Positions 25,781 through 34,934 of a stretch of DNA of 64,000 nucleotides are shown piece by piece. A program made the position numbers and the translations under genes. Numbering within the stretch: the first letter of the stretch is position 1; every line of letters starts with the position of its first letter. The notes beneath the pieces are model-generated. The model worked only from the letters and a program-made list of their open reading frames with translations. It made no database searches and was not told the DNA's origin. The stretch spans positions 124,001 to 188,000 of the forward strand of contig JAHBVV010000005.1 in the NCBI GenBank assembly GCA_019637335.1. Direction: 5' to 3'. The stretch comes from Candidatus Hydrogenedentota bacterium. Lineage in GTDB: Bacteria; Hydrogenedentota; Hydrogenedentia; Hydrogenedentales; JAEUWI01.

Positions 25781-28700
25781 GCCGCGTTTTCGTCTTTGAC
25801 ATCCTCAAACTTCACCGAGACCAGCTGCGACACGCCGCGCTCCTGCTGCGTGACGCCGAAAATGGCGCCGGCCTTGGCCATGGTCAGCTTGTTGTGCGTG
25901 ATGATGATGAACTGGCTCTGGCCGACGAATTCCTCGACCAGCTCCAGGAAGCGGCCCACGTTCGCGTCGTCCAGCGGCGCGTCGACTTCGTCGAGCACGC
26001 AGAAGGGGCTCGGCTTGGCCGTGAAGATGCTGAACAGCAGCGCGATCGCGGTCATGGCCTGCTCGCCGCCGGACAGCAGCGAGATGGTCTGCGGCTTCTT
26101 GCCGGGCGGGCGCGCCTCGATCTCGATGCCGCTCTCGAGCGGGTCGTCCTCGTCGAGCAGGTACACCCGGGCCTGGCCGCCGTTGAAGAGGCGGCGGAAA
26201 TAGTTCTTGAAGCACTCGCTCACCGTCCGGAAGGTCTCCATGAAGAGCTCCTTGATGGTGGTGTCGATGCGGTCGACCACGCCCAGGAGGGTTTCCCGGG
26301 CCTTGCGGAGGTCTTCCTCCTGCGAGCAGAGGAACTGATCGCGCTTTTCGAGCGCCTCGTATTCCTCAATGGCCATCAGGTTCACCGTGCCCAGGCGCTG
26401 GAGGTCCTTCCGGTGCTCCTTGATGAGCTTTTCGCGTTCCTGCTCGTCGTACTCGTCGGTGCCGACATCCTTTTCTTCGAGCGAGGCCAGCGCCAGGTTG
26501 TACTCGGTCAGAATGCGCTCCTGGTGGAAGGCGATTCGGTCTTCCCGGTGCGTCAGCTCCAGCTCCAGCGTGTGGACTTCCTTCTGCGCGCGCGAGGTTT
26601 CAGCGCGGAGCTCCTTCAGGTCGCGCGCGAGGGCGCTGGACTCCTCGTTCAGCGCGTTCTGCTCCTTCTGCGCCTCCAGGACCTTGTCGTGCGCCTGCTC
26701 CTTCGTCTCGGAGAGGGCCTGCGCGCGTTCGAGGTGGTCCGCGATGCCCGCTTCCAGGTCGCGCACCTTGACGGCGAGATCCGCCATGACTTTGTCGCGG
26801 CGGGCCGCCTCTTCGAGCGCCTCCTGGTGCTCGCGCGCCTCGCGGAGCCGGTTGCGCTCCGCCTCTTCCAGGCTCTGGGTCAGCGAGGCGACCTTCACGC
26901 GCAGATCCGCCAGCGCGTCGCTGCACGTCGAGAGCGCGGCGCGCATTTTCGCGGCGTGATCCTGCGCCTCGGCGGTCTCCCGTTGGATAAGGTCGTCGTC
27001 GCCTTCCATGGCGTCGATCCGGCCCTGCGCCTCGGCGCGGCGCGCTTCGAGCTCCTCCCGCTGCGCCAGCAGCTTGTCGCGCTGCTCGCCCAATTGCGAT
27101 CCCGACATGGTCAGGGTGTCGACTTCGGTGGCCAGGCGCGCCACCTCGACGCCGGCCTTGTTCAACTGCTGCCGGAGGCCGTCTTCCTTCTCCTCCAGGC
27201 CTGAGATATTGCGCGCCAGCTCCTGCAGGGCGGCGGTCATCTGCTGCGCCTGCTGCACCAGCGTGTTGATCCGGCCCGCCGCCTGTTGCACCGCCCCCTC
27301 CAGCTCCTCGATCTCCGCACTGCGCCCGAGCATGCCCTGGCTCTCGTTGCGTGTGCGCCCGCCGGTCACCGCGCCGGACGAGGTCACGACGTCGCCATCG
27401 AGCGTGACCAGGCGCGGGTAGCGCCGTTCGGACCGCGCGATGCGGATGGCGTCGTCAATGGTCTCGACGATCATGGTGTTGTACAGCAGATATTCGACCG
27501 CGGGCATGATGCGCGCTTCGCACTGCACGTAGTTGATCGCCTTGCCGATCACGCCGGCGGCGCCGCGGAGCGTATCGGAGTCGTCGCGGTTGTTGCTGCG
27601 GATCGTGTCCAGCGGCAGGAAGGTTACGCGGCCCGCGCGGTGCTGCTTGAGGAAGGCGATGGCTGATTTTGCGGCGTCCGCGTCCTCGCAGATGATGTTG
27701 TTGATGTTCCCGCCGAGGGCCGCCTCGATGGCCTTGCCGTACGCCTTCTCCGTGGAAAGCAGATCGCCCACCGGGCCGATAATCCCGTCCACCTCCGGCA
27801 TTTCGTGCTGCCTGGCCTTCATCACCGCCTTTACGCCCGTCGCAAAGCCTTCGTAGCTGTCGCGGAGTTCGCGCAGCGAGTTTAGCCGAGCCTCCTTGCT
27901 GCTCTTTTCTTCCCGGAGCCGCTGCCATTCGTCGTTGGCGGCCTTCATTTGCTCGGAAATACCGCGGTGCTTCTCCTGGGTTTCCTTACGCGAACCCACA
28001 GTCTCGGTAAGCTGCTTCTGGACCTCCGTCTCCTGCTGGCGCGCCGTGTTCAGCTGCCCGGTGAGGTCCTCATGGCGCGTGCTCTGCGCCTTCTGCCGGT
28101 CGAAGATGCCCGCGAGCTGGTCGTCCACGCTCTTTAGGCTCACCGCGACCGTCTCGAGCTCGGTCTGTGTGCGGTTGCGCGTATTGATGGTATCGAGGGT
28201 TCGCGCGCGCGCCGCCTCCACCCGCTGCTCCGCCGCCGCGACCGCGGCCTCGGCTTCCGCGTATTCGGCCTGCTTCTCCTTCGTGGCGGCTTCGGCGCGT
28301 TCGATTTCCGCCGTGAGCTCCGAGCTCTTCGCGCCGGTTTCGCCCTGGGTGTCCTTCACCGATTCGGCGCGCTTGAGAAACTCCTCCTTCTCCTTTTGCG
28401 CCTGCTCGTGGCGGGTCTGGGAGAATTCGATTTCCTTGCGAATTATTGCGATCTCGCTCTCGATCTTCTCCATTTCGGAGTCGACCTGGTATTCGCCCTC
28501 GCGCCGGGCCATGAGCATGCGTTCGAGCCCCACGCGCTTGAGGCCGAGCTCCTCCTGCCGCGCTTCGAGCTTGCTCGTCCGGGAGGAGGCCTTTTCGTAA
28601 GCCTTTTCGGCGGCGCCGTACCGCTCCTTCAGATCGTCGATCTGGCCGCTAAGCTCGTTGTAGTGAAGCCACGCGTTGCGCACTTCCAAATCGCGCAGGG

Positions 28701-29361
28701 CCTCCGTCAATTCGCGGTGGCGGATAGCGGCGTTCACCTGGCGCTTGAGGTTGCGCATCTGGCGCTGGACTTCCGTGATGATGTCCGAAAGCCGCAGCAG
28801 GTTCTGCTCGGCGCTGTCGAGCTTGCGCAGGGCGACCTTCTTCCGCGCCTTGTACTTGATGATGCCCGCGGCTTCCTCGAAGAGAAAGCGGCGGTCGTCG
28901 GGCTTGGAGCTCAGCACCATGCCGATCTTGCCCTGGCCGATGAGCGAGTACGCGTTGGTGCCGATGCCGGTATCCATAAACAGTTCCTGGATATCGCGCA
29001 GGCGGCACGGGGCCTTGTTGATCAGGTATTCGCTCTCCCCCGAACGGTAGACGCGCCGCGTGACCTGGACTTCCGCGAAGTCCAGCGGCAGCTTGTTGTC
29101 GGCGTTGTCGAAGGTCAGCGTGACCTCGGCCATCCCCATGGGCGAGCGCTGCTCGCTGCCGTTGAAGATGATGTCCTGCATATGCGAGCCGCGCAGGGCC
29201 TTTGCGCTCTGCTCGCCCAGGCACCAGCGGAGCGCGTCGAGGATATTGCTCTTTCCGCAGCCGTTCGGGCCCACGATGGACGTCGTTCCGGCCTGGAGGT
29301 CGATGTGGGTCTTGTCCGCGAAGGACTTAAACCCGAAAAGGTCTATTCGCTTAAAGTACAT
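25777..29361 (-). CDS. smc: Chromosome segregation protein SMC
   Basis: A full-length 1194-residue SMC, the ATPase of the condensin-like complex that organises the chromosome. The N-terminal head has Walker A GPNGCGKS (31-38) and the R-loop/Q-loop region (LIGQGKIGMVLSSKPDDRR). Two long coiled coils (about 170-500 and 670-1020) flank a hinge (about 505-660) with EGFATGVKAVM and the VTSSGAVTGGR segment. The C-terminal head has LLSGGEQAMTA (signature, from 1095) and Walker B VLDEVDAPLDD (about 1122-1132). The start MYFKRIDLFGFKSFAD is canonical. The downstream glycosyltransferase overlaps its stop. No scpA or scpB gene is in the window. Confidence 0.97.
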   Translation of the reverse strand: MYFKRIDLFGFKSFADKTHIDLQAGTTSIVGPNGCGKSNILDALRWCLGEQSAKALRGSHMQDIIFNGSEQRSPMGMAEVTLTFDNADNKLPLDFAEVQVTRRVYRSGESEYLINKAPCRLRDIQELFMDTGIGTNAYSLIGQGKIGMVLSSKPDDRRFLFEEAAGIIKYKARKKVALRKLDSAEQNLLRLSDIITEVQRQMRNLKRQVNAAIRHRELTEALRDLEVRNAWLHYNELSGQIDDLKERYGAAEKAYEKASSRTSKLEARQEELGLKRVGLERMLMARREGEYQVDSEMEKIESEIAIIRKEIEFSQTRHEQAQKEKEEFLKRAESVKDTQGETGAKSSELTAEIERAEAATKEKQAEYAEAEAAVAAAEQRVEAARARTLDTINTRNRTQTELETVAVSLKSVDDQLAGIFDRQKAQSTRHEDLTGQLNTARQQETEVQKQLTETVGSRKETQEKHRGISEQMKAANDEWQRLREEKSSKEARLNSLRELRDSYEGFATGVKAVMKARQHEMPEVDGIIGPVGDLLSTEKAYGKAIEAALGGNINNIICEDADAAKSAIAFLKQHRAGRVTFLPLDTIRSNNRDDSDTLRGAAGVIGKAINYVQCEARIMPAVEYLLYNTMIVETIDDAIRIARSERRYPRLVTLDGDVVTSSGAVTGGRTRNESQGMLGRSAEIEELEGAVQQAAGRINTLVQQAQQMTAALQELARNISGLEEKEDGLRQQLNKAGVEVARLATEVDTLTMSGSQLGEQRDKLLAQREELEARRAEAQGRIDAMEGDDDLIQRETAEAQDHAAKMRAALSTCSDALADLRVKVASLTQSLEEAERNRLREAREHQEALEEAARRDKVMADLAVKVRDLEAGIADHLERAQALSETKEQAHDKVLEAQKEQNALNEESSALARDLKELRAETSRAQKEVHTLELELTHREDRIAFHQERILTEYNLALASLEEKDVGTDEYDEQEREKLIKEHRKDLQRLGTVNLMAIEEYEALEKRDQFLCSQEEDLRKARETLLGVVDRIDTTIKELFMETFRTVSECFKNYFRRLFNGGQARVYLLDEDDPLESGIEIEARPPGKKPQTISLLSGGEQAMTAIALLFSIFTAKPSPFCVLDEVDAPLDDANVGRFLELVEEFVGQSQFIIITHNKLTMAKAGAIFGVTQQERGVSQLVSVKFEDVKDENAA

Positions 29362-29440
29362 GCATTCACCGTTCTAATGGAAAGCGCCCATGCGGGGGCG
29401 GTGTTATTGAATAAGGCGCAACGGCGCGGCCCCGGCCGCT

Positions 29441-30232
29441 TCACTTCGCGACGCCGTCCCGGAGGAGAATCCGCTCAATGGCCGTCGCGCGCCCGGAGGC
29501 GTCGTCGATTTCGAGGTAGACCGCGGAAAGCAACGCCGGCCCCCGCGCCACCACGAACTTTTCGGGCATGCCGGAGATAAACCGGTTCACCACGATATCT
29601 TTGTCCGTGCCGATCACGGAATGGTAGGGGCCGCACATGCCCGCATCCGAAATATAGCCGGTGCCGCCCGGCATGATCCATTCGTCGGCGGTCTGGACAT
29701 GGGTATGGGTCCCGATGACGGCGGAGCAGCGCCCGTCCACGTGCCAGCCCAGCGCAATCTTCTCGGAAGTCGCCTCGGCGTGCATGTCGATAAGGATGAC
29801 CGGCGTCTCCCGGCGCAGTTCCGGCAGCAGGCTGTCCGCCATGCGGAAGGGGCATTCCACCGGCTCCATATAGATGCGCCCGATCAGGTTCAGCAGGCCG
29901 AGCTTGCGCCCATCCGGCAGCGAGATAACCGTGTGGCCGTGTCCGGGCATTCCGGGCGGGAAATTGGCCGGCCGCACGAGCTCCGGGTAGGACGGCATGA
30001 CCGGGATAATGACCTTCTTCCGCCACGTGTGGTTGCCCATCGTGAAGCCGCCGATGCCCAGGCGCTTGAGTTCGGCCAGGGTCTCCGGCGTGGCCCCGAG
30101 GCCCCCCGCGGAATTCTCGGCGTTCGCCACGATGATATCGGGCGACCAGCGGTCGCGGATCTGCCCCAGCCGCTGGGACACAATCTGGCGGCCCGGTTTG
30201 CCGACGATATCACCAAGGAAGACGAGTTTCAT
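29441..30232 (-). CDS. ymdB: YmdB-type metallophosphoesterase (cyclic-nucleotide phosphodiesterase family)
   Basis: A 263-residue dinuclear-metal phosphoesterase of the TIGR00282/YmdB family. Metal motifs are FLGDIVGKPGR (near residue 5), NAENSAGG (39), GNHTWRKK (66), DMHAEATSEK (about 145) and GTHTHVQTAD (about 175). YmdB of Bacillus hydrolyses 2',3'-cyclic nucleotides and binds RNase Y, and its gene follows rny there as here. The ATG at 30232 gives the canonical MKLVFLGDIVG opening; the upstream frame is repeat-derived. No good ribosome-binding site is visible before this ATG. The symbol reflects family membership, not proven activity. Confidence 0.9.
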   Translation of the reverse strand: MKLVFLGDIVGKPGRQIVSQRLGQIRDRWSPDIIVANAENSAGGLGATPETLAELKRLGIGGFTMGNHTWRKKVIIPVMPSYPELVRPANFPPGMPGHGHTVISLPDGRKLGLLNLIGRIYMEPVECPFRMADSLLPELRRETPVILIDMHAEATSEKIALGWHVDGRCSAVIGTHTHVQTADEWIMPGGTGYISDAGMCGPYHSVIGTDKDIVVNRFISGMPEKFVVARGPALLSAVYLEIDDASGRATAIERILLRDGVAK

Positions 30233-30583
30233 ATAGTTAAGAGGCTTTGGGTTCAGAGCTTCAGGCTTTAGGCTGGAGGCTTTTGGGATTCGAAAATCCT
30301 TCTCGAACCCTGTATGCAAAACAAAACACCCAACCTGCCCTTGCAATTGCGATTGTATAAAATCCAGCGGCAAGAACCACATGCCGACGGTGCGATACAG
30401 GTTAGTACCCGATCCGAGAACCAGAAGCCCCGATTCTGGACCCTTAACGCTTAAACCCTACAGCCTAAAGCCTACAGCCTACAGCCTACAGCCTACAGCC
30501 TAAAGCCTACAGCCTACAGCCTACAGCCTAAAGCCTAAAGCCTAAAGCCTAAAGCCTAAAGCCTAAAGCCTAAAGCCTAAAGC
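30233..30583. repeat. CCTAMAG heptamer array between ymdB and rny
   Basis: Bases 30457-30582 are eighteen contiguous 7-base units, ten CCTAAAG and eight CCTACAG in intermixed order, with six consecutive CCTAAAG at the 30582 end. The next unit is a degenerate CCTATTT whose CTA (30584-30586) is the rny stop codon read on the minus strand. Near the ymdB end, GGCTTTAGGCTGGAGGCTTT at 30264-30283 is the same family inverted, so a long stem is possible in the ymdB-rny transcript. Bases 30285-30456 show no gene. Confidence 0.9.
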
Positions 30584-32146
30584 CTATTTAGCCATTTCCA
30601 CCGCGCGCGTCTCTCGGACCACGGTGACGCGGATCTGGCCCGGATACGTCATTTCGGACTCGACGCGGCGCGCCACATCGCGCGCCATGGCGGCCGCCTC
30701 GGCGTCACTCACGCGGTCCGGCTGGACCACCAGGCGCACCTCGCGACCGGCCTGGATAGCGAAGGCCTTCTCCACGCCGTCGAACTCGTGGGCGATCTGC
30801 TCAAGCTGTTCAAGGCGCTTGATGTAATTCTGCATCGTCTCGCTGCGCGCGCCCGGGCGGGACGCGGACATCGCGTCCGCCGCCTGCACGATCATGGAGA
30901 TCGGCGAGGTCATCGGCATTTCGTTGTGGTGCGCGCCGATGGCGTTGCAGATGACCTCGTGCTCCCCGTGCCTCTTGGCAATATCGTGGCCGAGGATGGC
31001 GTGGGACCCTTCGATCTCGTGCGTGAGGGCCTTGCCCATATCGTGGATGAGCCCGGCGCGCTTCGCCTCCTGCACATTCAGGCCCAACTCCGCCGCCATG
31101 ATCCCCGAAAGGTGGCACACCTCAATCGAGTGCTGGAGCACGTTCTGGCCGTAGGAGGTGCGGAAACTCAAGCGGCCCAAGAGCTTAACAATCTCCGGAT
31201 GGAGCCCGTGCACGTCCGCCTCCAGGCAGGCGGCCTCCCCACGCTCCTTGATCGTCTTGGCCATCTCCTCGTTGACTTTCTCCACCATCTCCTCAATGCG
31301 GGCGGGGTGGATGCGGCCGTCCTGGATAAGCCGTTCGAGGGTGATGCGGGCAACCTGACGCCGGATCGGGTCGAACCCGGACAGGATAACGGCTTCGGGG
31401 GTATCGTCAATAATGACGTTGATGCCCGTCGCGTTTTCCAGCGCCCGGATATTGCGGCCCTCGCGCCCGATAATCCGGCCCTTCATTTCGTCGTTAGGCA
31501 GATCGACCACCGAAACCGTGGTCTCGGCCACGTGGTCTGAAGCACAGCGGCCAATGGCCTCGCCTATAATCCAGCGGGCCTTCTTCTCCGCCTGTTCCTT
31601 CAGTTCGTCTTCGGTGCGCTTGAGCTGGAGCGCGCAATCGCGCTTGACTTCGTTCTCCAGCGTAACAAAAAGCTCGCGGCGCGCCTGTTCCGCCGTCAGG
31701 CCGGAAATGTCCTCCAGCTTCTTGGTTTGTTCAGTGATAACGTTGGCGACCTTTTCGAGCTCTTTCTCCAGGTCTTTCTCGCGCTTGACCAGGTTGCGCT
31801 CTTCCGCGGCCAGATCGAGCGCGGTCTTATCCAATGCGGTGGCGCGCTTATCGAGGGTTTCCTCCTTGGAAAGCATCCGCTTTTCAATCGCCGCGATTTC
31901 CTTGCGCTGCTCGCGGGCTTCCTGCTCCATCTTCGCGCGCAGGTCGATCTCCAGTTCCTTGACCTGCGTCCTGGCTTCTTTCTGGAGAGTCGCCGACTCC
32001 CTTTCGGCGTCCGTCAGGATTTGGGCGGCGTCCCGCCGGGCCTTCCCCATGAGGCCCTTGCCCCGGGCTTGCGCCAGGACAATACAAAGAAGATAGCCGG
32101 CGGCGAGGCCCGCGGCCAGGCCAATGCCGAGTGCTGTAAAATCCAT
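30584..32146 (-). CDS. rny: Ribonuclease Y
   Basis: A 520-residue membrane-anchored endoribonuclease that starts mRNA decay. Residues 5-27 are the single N-terminal membrane segment, about 35-195 a long charged coiled coil, KH domain about 207-270 with GRIIGREG (223-230), and an HD domain about 335-430 with catalytic [12 protein letters not shown] (His368, Asp369). Length and order match the family. It is followed by a ymdB homologue, the conserved rny-ymdB order. A strong promoter lies about 255 bases upstream, leaving a long leader. The stop codon falls within the edge of a heptamer repeat array, but the C-terminal [11 protein letters not shown] motif is intact, so only the last few residues could be repeat-affected. 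Confidence 0.97.
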   Translation of the reverse strand: MDFTALGIGLAAGLAAGYLLCIVLAQARGKGLMGKARRDAAQILTDAERESATLQKEARTQVKELEIDLRAKMEQEAREQRKEIAAIEKRMLSKEETLDKRATALDKTALDLAAEERNLVKREKDLEKELEKVANVITEQTKKLEDISGLTAEQARRELFVTLENEVKRDCALQLKRTEDELKEQAEKKARWIIGEAIGRCASDHVAETTVSVVDLPNDEMKGRIIGREGRNIRALENATGINVIIDDTPEAVILSGFDPIRRQVARITLERLIQDGRIHPARIEEMVEKVNEEMAKTIKERGEAACLEADVHGLHPEIVKLLGRLSFRTSYGQNVLQHSIEVCHLSGIMAAELGLNVQEAKRAGLIHDMGKALTHEIEGSHAILGHDIAKRHGEHEVICNAIGAHHNEMPMTSPISMIVQAADAMSASRPGARSETMQNYIKRLEQLEQIAHEFDGVEKAFAIQAGREVRLVVQPDRVSDAEAAAMARDVARRVESEMTYPGQIRVTVVRETRAVEMAK

Positions 32147-32399
32147 CTACATAAACCTCCGCCCCATGCAGGGTTATAGGTTAAGAACAACCGGCGGAAG
32201 GTATATGAACAGGCAGGGATCTAGATCAGATTGTCAGTCCGGGAAAAGTAAACAGCGGCAATCGCTCGGTTGACAAGACACGACATGAAAAACTCACCGT
32301 ATAAATGAATATCCAGCGGCCCAGCCAAACCCGGCTGCTGGGTATTGACCTAAATCCTTGCTTCTCACGTACCTGATGCCGGATCAGCAATATTGATTG
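32147..32399 (-). other. Long 5' leader of rny, possibly structured RNA
   Basis: Between the predicted transcript start near 32399 and the rny ATG lie about 250 noncoding bases. CCCAGC and GCTGGG (a stem at 32319-32341) and other short inverted repeats suggest structure. I compared it loosely with 6S RNA, which often lies near rny-linked loci, but could not trace the 6S long closing stem, so I leave it unassigned: leader, small RNA or riboregulator. Confidence 0.35.
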
Positions 32400-32405
32400 A
32401 ACCTA

Positions 32406-32434
32406 ATTATAGGGGCGCGGATGCCCGAAGTCAA
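32406..32434 (-). promoter_or_regulatory. Strong sigma70-type promoter for rny/leader RNA
   Basis: On the minus strand TTGACT (32434-32429) and TATAAT (32411-32406) are separated by exactly 17 bases: five of six and six of six matches. This is the best -10 element I found in the window. Confidence 0.8.
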
Positions 32435-32521
32435 CGCGGTGCAGGGGCTTGTGACGTAGTCATCTCAGGCGCCGGCGCGGGACCGCCCGCCGGGCAGGCG
32501 CCCCAATAAGGATTGGATTCG

Positions 32522-32989
32522 TCAACGGACCTGGAAACGGCCATGCTCCAGAAGGAATTGTCCGCCGTCCTCCAGGCATTGCCCGACACTTATGATCGGG
32601 TGCGTTGTGTCCATAATAATGAATGGCGCTTCGCCAAGCATCGGTATCTGACGGGATTGGAGGCGGCCCCAGAATTCGAATCGCACACGCGGTTTGGCTT
32701 CCACACCGCCGATCGGCATCGGGAATAGGCCGCTGTGGGGCAACTCAATGTTTACCTTCCTATTCCCGGACTCGGTCAGTTCCACACCGATCCGCTCAAC
32801 GAGCCGGGCCTCTCCCGGGCTGTCGAAACTCGGGGCGCGACCCGGGATGACATGCACGGGCGAGCCCGTATCAAGTATCGCATCGTCCCATTCCAGAGAA
32901 TATAATACCCCTCCCGACGAATTCGGAATGTAAAGCCGCAACGATGTTCGCCACATTCGCCGCGCAAAAAAGCCCCATGACTGCGTCAT
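32522..32989 (-). CDS. Retropepsin-like aspartic protease domain protein
   Basis: A 155-residue protein consisting essentially of one retropepsin-like domain. AILDTGSPVHVIPG near residue 36 is the hydrophobic-hydrophobic-DTG(S/A) active-site motif of clan AA peptidases, and FIIMDTTHPIISVGQ near the end occupies the place of the second hydrophobic-Gly flap motif. There is no signal peptide, so it is cytoplasmic. The start at 32989 has GGGAG upstream; a longer frame to 33091 crosses the promoter. It is divergent from a small DUF5678-like gene 145 bases away. Similar single-domain retropepsins are common in bacterial genomes and mostly uncharacterised. Confidence 0.72.
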   Translation of the reverse strand: MTQSWGFFARRMWRTSLRLYIPNSSGGVLYSLEWDDAILDTGSPVHVIPGRAPSFDSPGEARLVERIGVELTESGNRKVNIELPHSGLFPMPIGGVEAKPRVRFEFWGRLQSRQIPMLGEAPFIIMDTTHPIISVGQCLEDGGQFLLEHGRFQVR

Positions 32990-33050
32990 CGATTTTAACT
33001 CCCGTCTTTCCGCGGTTCTCGCACGACCACCAGACGCGCCGCACAACGGA

Positions 33051-33079
33051 AGTCTAACGAATCGGCGAGGTCTTGCCAA
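33051..33079 (-). promoter_or_regulatory. Candidate promoter of the retropepsin gene
   Basis: On the minus strand TTGGCA (33079-33074) and TAGACT (33056-33051) are 17 bases apart, five of six and four of six matches, about 60 bases before the ATG at 32989. Confidence 0.5.
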
Positions 33080-33099
33080 GGACCGGAGCATGGCGCGTA

Positions 33100-33128
33100 T
33101 TGCCAGCTATTCGCCAATCCGGTATACT
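33100..33128 (+). promoter_or_regulatory. Candidate promoter of the DUF5678-like gene, implying a leaderless mRNA
   Basis: TTGCCA (33100-33105) and TATACT (33123-33128) are 17 bases apart, each matching consensus in five of six positions. The expected start of transcription, about seven bases on, is the A of the ATG at 33135. Confidence 0.6.
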
Positions 33129-33134
33129 TAGGGT

Positions 33135-33425
33135 ATGTCAAAGACCATGCTCCATACTGAAGCTGGGCTTCCTGAAGGCGCCGTGGTGGATCCTGATCGC
33201 GACGAGGCGTATTTCCGGTCGCAGCAAGATCGCTTGCTTCGGGACTACGCCAACAAGTTCGTGGCTGTTCGCGACCAGCAAGTTGTGGCCACTGCGAATA
33301 CGTATTTCGATCTTCACGCCCAGCTGTGCGCGAGATACGGACAGCCCGTGTACGCCCTTGTTCGGCGGGTTGTTCCGTCGGCATTTCAGGCGCGCGATAC
33401 CGACCCCGTCAATATTGTGCTGTAA
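33135..33425 (+). CDS. Small DUF5678-like protein
   Basis: A 96-residue cytoplasmic protein. The core LLRDYANKFVAVRDQQVVATANTYFDLHAQL matches the short DUF5678 pattern (xYx[G/N]K[W/F]VAVxDxxVVxxxxxxxEL), a small alpha/beta unit of unknown function. The ATG has no ribosome-binding site and lies where transcription should begin, pointing to leaderless translation. Its divergent neighbour is a retropepsin-like protein; I recall these two types being found near each other in other bacteria, but did not check this. Confidence 0.65.
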   Translation: MSKTMLHTEAGLPEGAVVDPDRDEAYFRSQQDRLLRDYANKFVAVRDQQVVATANTYFDLHAQLCARYGQPVYALVRRVVPSAFQARDTDPVNIVL

Positions 33426-33481
33426 GCACAACCTATGGACCAGCGGGCCATAGGCGGTCCGTGATCGCGTTTTACCCACCC

Positions 33482-34870
<1,389 letters not shown>

Positions 34871-34934
34871 GGGCGGAATTGTAGCATAACGAAGCGGATC
34901 CGGGGCGCGTGGGAATGCCCTGCGCCCCGCCCGA

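Noticed and set aside
30457-30582. Plant-type telomere repeat or eukaryotic contamination
   Set aside because: The unit CCTAAAG differs from the plant CCCTAAA unit, is mixed with CCTACAG, and both flanks are clearly bacterial genes in natural order.
32147-32399. 6S RNA gene
   Set aside because: The strong promoter and location fit, but I could not trace the long closing stem and central bubble by eye, so it is left as an unassigned leader.
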